Below, piece by piece: positions 61,711 to 64,000 of a stretch of 64,000 bases of DNA. The translations under genes were made by a program, and so were the position numbers. Position 1 is the stretch's first letter. Each line of letters opens with the position of its first letter. The notes under the pieces are model-generated. The model ran no database searches, was not told the origin of the DNA, and saw nothing but the letters and a program-made list of their open reading frames with translations. This DNA comes from G942493375 sp942493375 (GTDB lineage: Bacteria; Armatimonadota; UBA5829), in NCBI GenBank assembly GCA_942493375.1, contig OW818698.1:3720001-3784000 (forward strand), in the 5' to 3' direction.

Positions 61711-62049
61711 ATGGAATCCAACACTGATAAAATACTTTCAATCAAGTCGGTGGTAGTCGATGTACAGCGTCGTGACGAAGACGCTGACCTCTGGGTTACC
61801 ACCGAGGTTATAAATGCAACCGACAAGGCCCAACCAGCTGAACTGACCCTGGTCCTCCAGCACGGAGAAGCCAAAGAAACAATAGAAATTCTTGAGGTTC
61901 TGGAACCAGGATCCAACCCAATGGAATCCGTAATCCGTGTATGCGAACTCAGACAGTGGGCCAATCACAACGAATACACCCTAATGCTGGGCCTCCGCTG
62001 CAACAACGAAGTCCAGGATGTCAGGGAAGAGAAGATAAAACTTAGCTAG
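61711..62049 (+). CDS. Small beta-sandwich protein of unknown function
   Basis: The 112-residue protein is predicted to be all beta: IKSVVVDVQRRDEDADLWVTTEV and AELTLVLQHGEAKETIEILEVL resemble the Ig-like strands found in glycoside-hydrolase accessory domains. There is no signal peptide. The ATG at 61711 comes seven bases after the previous stop and has no clear ribosome-binding site, so translation may be coupled. It is the last gene of the operon. It may be an accessory subunit of one of the sugar enzymes. Confidence 0.5.
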   Translation: MESNTDKILSIKSVVVDVQRRDEDADLWVTTEVINATDKAQPAELTLVLQHGEAKETIEILEVLEPGSNPMESVIRVCELRQWANHNEYTLMLGLRCNNEVQDVREEKIKLS

Positions 62050-62216
62050 AATGAATGTTATTCTAGCATTCAAAATATGAGTGCAGTCCGTTCATTCTGA
62101 GCAAGTATGAATGGGCTGCACAGTGAGATCACGCATTGTGAATTGATATCATTCTCCCCAATACTGAATTCTTACCTATCAGTGTATAAAAATCAGTTTC
62201 ATGGTATAAATTCAAT

Positions 62217-62569
62217 ATGAGCATCCATAGTGTCTATGATATTGATTTCATTCCAAGGATTCAGAAACGTGGTTACTATATTAGTCAGCCAAGTGATGTG
62301 GCTGCGTATATTGCAGATGACATTGAACTATCTAGTGCTCTGGAACAAGCCCCGATGTAATTGCCAGGTTCTTTGGCACAACGAGTCTTCGTCTATATAT
62401 CCTAACCGACAAGGACGATACCACTTATTTGCAACTCGTTGTTAAAATAGGAAGTTCTCTTGAGCCGCGCGAACGTGTAAATCGCCTAAATGCATTGATT
62501 GATAATTGGTTGATTGATTTGAGCAACGGTGTTTCATCAAAACTAACAATCAGTATTGAAAAGGCATAA
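62217..62569 (+). pseudogene. Small gene of unknown function broken by a one-base deletion
   Basis: An ATG at 62217 gives 47 codons (MSIHSVYDIDF, then IADDIELSSALEQAPM) and stops at 62358. Shifting back one base at the CCCC run (62350-62353) continues without a stop to 62567-62569, with a well-behaved protein (DVIARFFGTTSLRLYILTDK and SLEPRERVNRLNALIDNWLI). Restoring one C gives a joined protein of about 117 residues. It could be a true pseudogene or a homopolymer sequencing error. No family recognised. The stretch 62050-62216 before it holds nothing I can identify. Confidence 0.6.
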
Positions 62570-62672
62570 TAGAAGTGTGAATTGAAGTGGAGATAATGAC
62601 ATAGGATATAAATGATGGACAGATACCCTCATATTCAAAGCACCTGCCCACATTTCAATTTCTACACAGTTG

Positions 62673-63719
62673 TTATCCTAAAACAACTTCTTTGCCGGTT
62701 TCGGCGGATTTGTAGATGGCGTCCAGGATTCTAGTGATCTGCAGGCCCTGTTCACCTGTAGATATTGGCTCTTTGCCATTTACCACACAGTCCACAAAGT
62801 GCTTGATCTCCTCTATGTGGCCAGAGAGTTCACTGGTGATAGGTTTGATGTCTGCCGATCTGCCGTCTACATCTGTGTAAATGGTCAGTGGAGCAATTTC
62901 TCCGCCACCTTCAGTTCCCATAACCTGGGTGTAGATAAGGTCTTCCTTGATGTGTGAAACCCAGCTGGCTTCCAGGAACAGAGTTGCACCATTATCAAGC
63001 TTGATCAGTGCACAGGCAAGATCGTCTACATCGAATGTGCCTTTGTTGTCTGCTGTGAGTCCCCAAGCTGATGCACCGCGGCCAAGATGTCCGAACTTCA
63101 TGAATGTGCTTCCGGAGACTGCAATCGGTTTGGGGTTGCCCATAAGCCACAGGGCCAGGTCAAGGACATGGACTCCTATATCAATCAATGCTCCGCCGCC
63201 GGATTTAGCCTTGGTCGTGAACCATCCGCCCATTCCTGGCGCACCTTTTCTGCGGATCCATCCAGTCTTGGCATAATAGATCTCGCCCATTTTTCCAGCT
63301 GCGATATATTCTTTCATGGCCCTGGTATCGTCTCTGAAACGGTTGTTGAATGCTACCATAAAGACTTTCCCGGCCTTTTTACCGGCAGCTACCATTGCTT
63401 CGGCTTCTTCAGGTTTCATTGCAAGCGGTTTTTCGCAGATAACATGCTTACCAGCAGCAAATGCAGCGAGTGTGATGGGTGCATGCAGGAAATTGGGGGT
63501 GCAGACGCTGACAGCCTGAACTTCTTCCAGCTTCAGCATCTCTTCATATGATGTGAATACATGAGGGATACCGTGCTCATCGGCAACTTTTCGTGCACGA
63601 GCTTCATCTACATCGCACAGTGCAATTACTTTGGCATCCGGGCACTGCAAGTATCCCTGCAGATGAAGACTACCAATACCAAGTCCAACAATTCCCACTC
63701 CAAGTTTATAATCGGCCAT
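62673..63719 (-). CDS. Gfo/Idh/MocA-family sugar dehydrogenase
   Basis: The 348-residue NAD(P)-dependent oxidoreductase has the Rossmann start GIVGLGIGSLHLQGYL, SVCTPNFLHAPITLAAFAAGKHVICEKPLAM with the conserved EKP, and GGGALIDIGVHVLDLALWLMG, whose Asp and His are typical catalytic positions. The substrate is probably a sugar, inositol or keto-sugar. It faces the operon at 58507 and lies just downstream of the glycyl-radical enzyme gene on the same strand. It may therefore prepare or use that enzyme's product. Length is normal. Confidence 0.9.
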   Translation of the reverse strand: MADYKLGVGIVGLGIGSLHLQGYLQCPDAKVIALCDVDEARARKVADEHGIPHVFTSYEEMLKLEEVQAVSVCTPNFLHAPITLAAFAAGKHVICEKPLAMKPEEAEAMVAAGKKAGKVFMVAFNNRFRDDTRAMKEYIAAGKMGEIYYAKTGWIRRKGAPGMGGWFTTKAKSGGGALIDIGVHVLDLALWLMGNPKPIAVSGSTFMKFGHLGRGASAWGLTADNKGTFDVDDLACALIKLDNGATLFLEASWVSHIKEDLIYTQVMGTEGGGEIAPLTIYTDVDGRSADIKPITSELSGHIEEIKHFVDCVVNGKEPISTGEQGLQITRILDAIYKSAETGKEVVLG

Positions 63720-63758
63720 TTTGTTCTCCCATTCTTTACATTTCAGAATTGTAAATAT

Positions 63759-64000
63759 TTAAAACTCGTGTTGCGTACGGCTTATAACTTCTTCCTGCAT
63801 CTGTGGATCGAGTAGCGTGAAGTAGTCACTGTAACCTGCCACCCTGACCAGCAAGTCTGCATGTTTTTCCGGGTTTGCCTGGGCTTCTCTCAAAACCTTA
63901 GTATCCACAGCATTCACCTGCAGTTCGAATCCTCCAAGAGTAGCGAATGTTCTGACCAGGTCAACCAATCTGCCCCTGGAAGCTTCATCTGCAAACATGC
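63759..64000 (-). CDS. Glycyl-radical enzyme, C-terminal end only
   Basis: Only the last 80 residues are in the window; the frame stays open past base 64000, so the gene is cut by the window edge. The Met at 63998 is internal. The sequence LLVRVAGYSDYFTLLDPQMQEEVISRTQHEF is the glycyl-radical domain, with the radical Gly in RVAGYSDYF followed by the usual C-terminal helix. Such enzymes (pyruvate formate-lyase, glycerol or choline lyases and relatives) are oxygen-sensitive and need an activase, so the host is anaerobic. The substrate cannot be told from this part. Confidence 0.85.
   Translation of the reverse strand, partial: MFADEASRGRLVDLVRTFATLGGFELQVNAVDTKVLREAQANPEKHADLLVRVAGYSDYFTLLDPQMQEEVISRTQHEF

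Noticed and set aside
1..64000. tRNA, rRNA, prophage, toxin-antitoxin or known riboswitch
   Set aside because: I looked through the intergenic gaps for tRNA T-loop sequence, long conserved RNA leaders, integrases and paired small toxin genes and saw none. A covariance search would be needed to exclude weak cases.

Overview
The window looks like a chromosome segment from an uncultured, strictly anaerobic, carbohydrate-degrading bacterium. The evidence is a three-gene NAD(P)-linked [FeFe]-hydrogenase cluster, the 3' end of a glycyl-radical enzyme, and AddAB rather than RecBCD. There are also many secreted or cytosolic sugar-active proteins: two GH106-like glycosidases, a DUF6259-type glycosidase, a pectate-lyase-fold protein and a CBM9-like/Ig-rich protein. 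The gene mix recalls Armatimonadota or related Terrabacteria, but no rRNA or other marker is present, so this placement is only an inference. Base composition is mid-range and no prophage, plasmid or large integrated island is visible.

Layout. 1-4.2 kb: 3' part of a large secreted multidomain sugar-active protein and a membrane-anchored TPR-like protein. 4.2-9.1 kb: MASE3-GAF-SpoIIE phosphatase, isocitrate dehydrogenase, diacylglycerol-kinase-like enzyme, small membrane protein. 9.2-14.9 kb: nitrilase, exported ankyrin protein, DUF4826-like protein, exported beta-helix protein. 15.1-24.2 kb: addB-addA, UroD-family protein, pyrimidine-nucleoside phosphorylase. 24.2-25.1 kb: a 900-bp region without protein genes. 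It is best read as four tandem small-RNA units on the minus strand, each with an ECF-type promoter-like pair, a CU-rich anti-Shine-Dalgarno stretch and an intrinsic terminator, plus two copies of an 80-bp MITE-like element. 25.1-29.6 kb: greA, isochorismatase, yebC and unknown proteins. 29.7-35.2 kb: a frameshifted methyltransferase, PfkB kinase, polyprenyl synthase, GH106-like glycosidase. 35.3-39.8 kb: a GlmL/MutL-type ATPase with a tightly coupled partner, then a metal permease and a Fur regulator, each preceded by a near-consensus Fur box. 40-47.2 kb: phosphoesterase-PQQ fusion, hydrogenase subunits HndB-C-D, and an exported protein one base upstream of them. 47.5-55.8 kb: ceramidase-like hydrolase, DUF6259 glycosidase, NAGPA-like exported protein, second GH106-like protein, zinc ribbon. 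56-64 kb: tandem amidohydrolase, XRE-cupin regulator, and a sugar operon (xylose-isomerase-like, DegT aminotransferase, hydroxypyruvate-isomerase-like, small beta protein). This is followed by a frameshifted small gene, a Gfo/Idh oxidoreductase and the glycyl-radical enzyme.

Together these suggest a fermentative glycan degrader that disposes of NAD(P)H electrons as H2. Its chromosome also carries at least two families of short dispersed inverted-repeat elements. The 24.2-24.9 kb RNA array is the most likely undescribed system in the window. All calls come from reading the sequence; no database searches were run.
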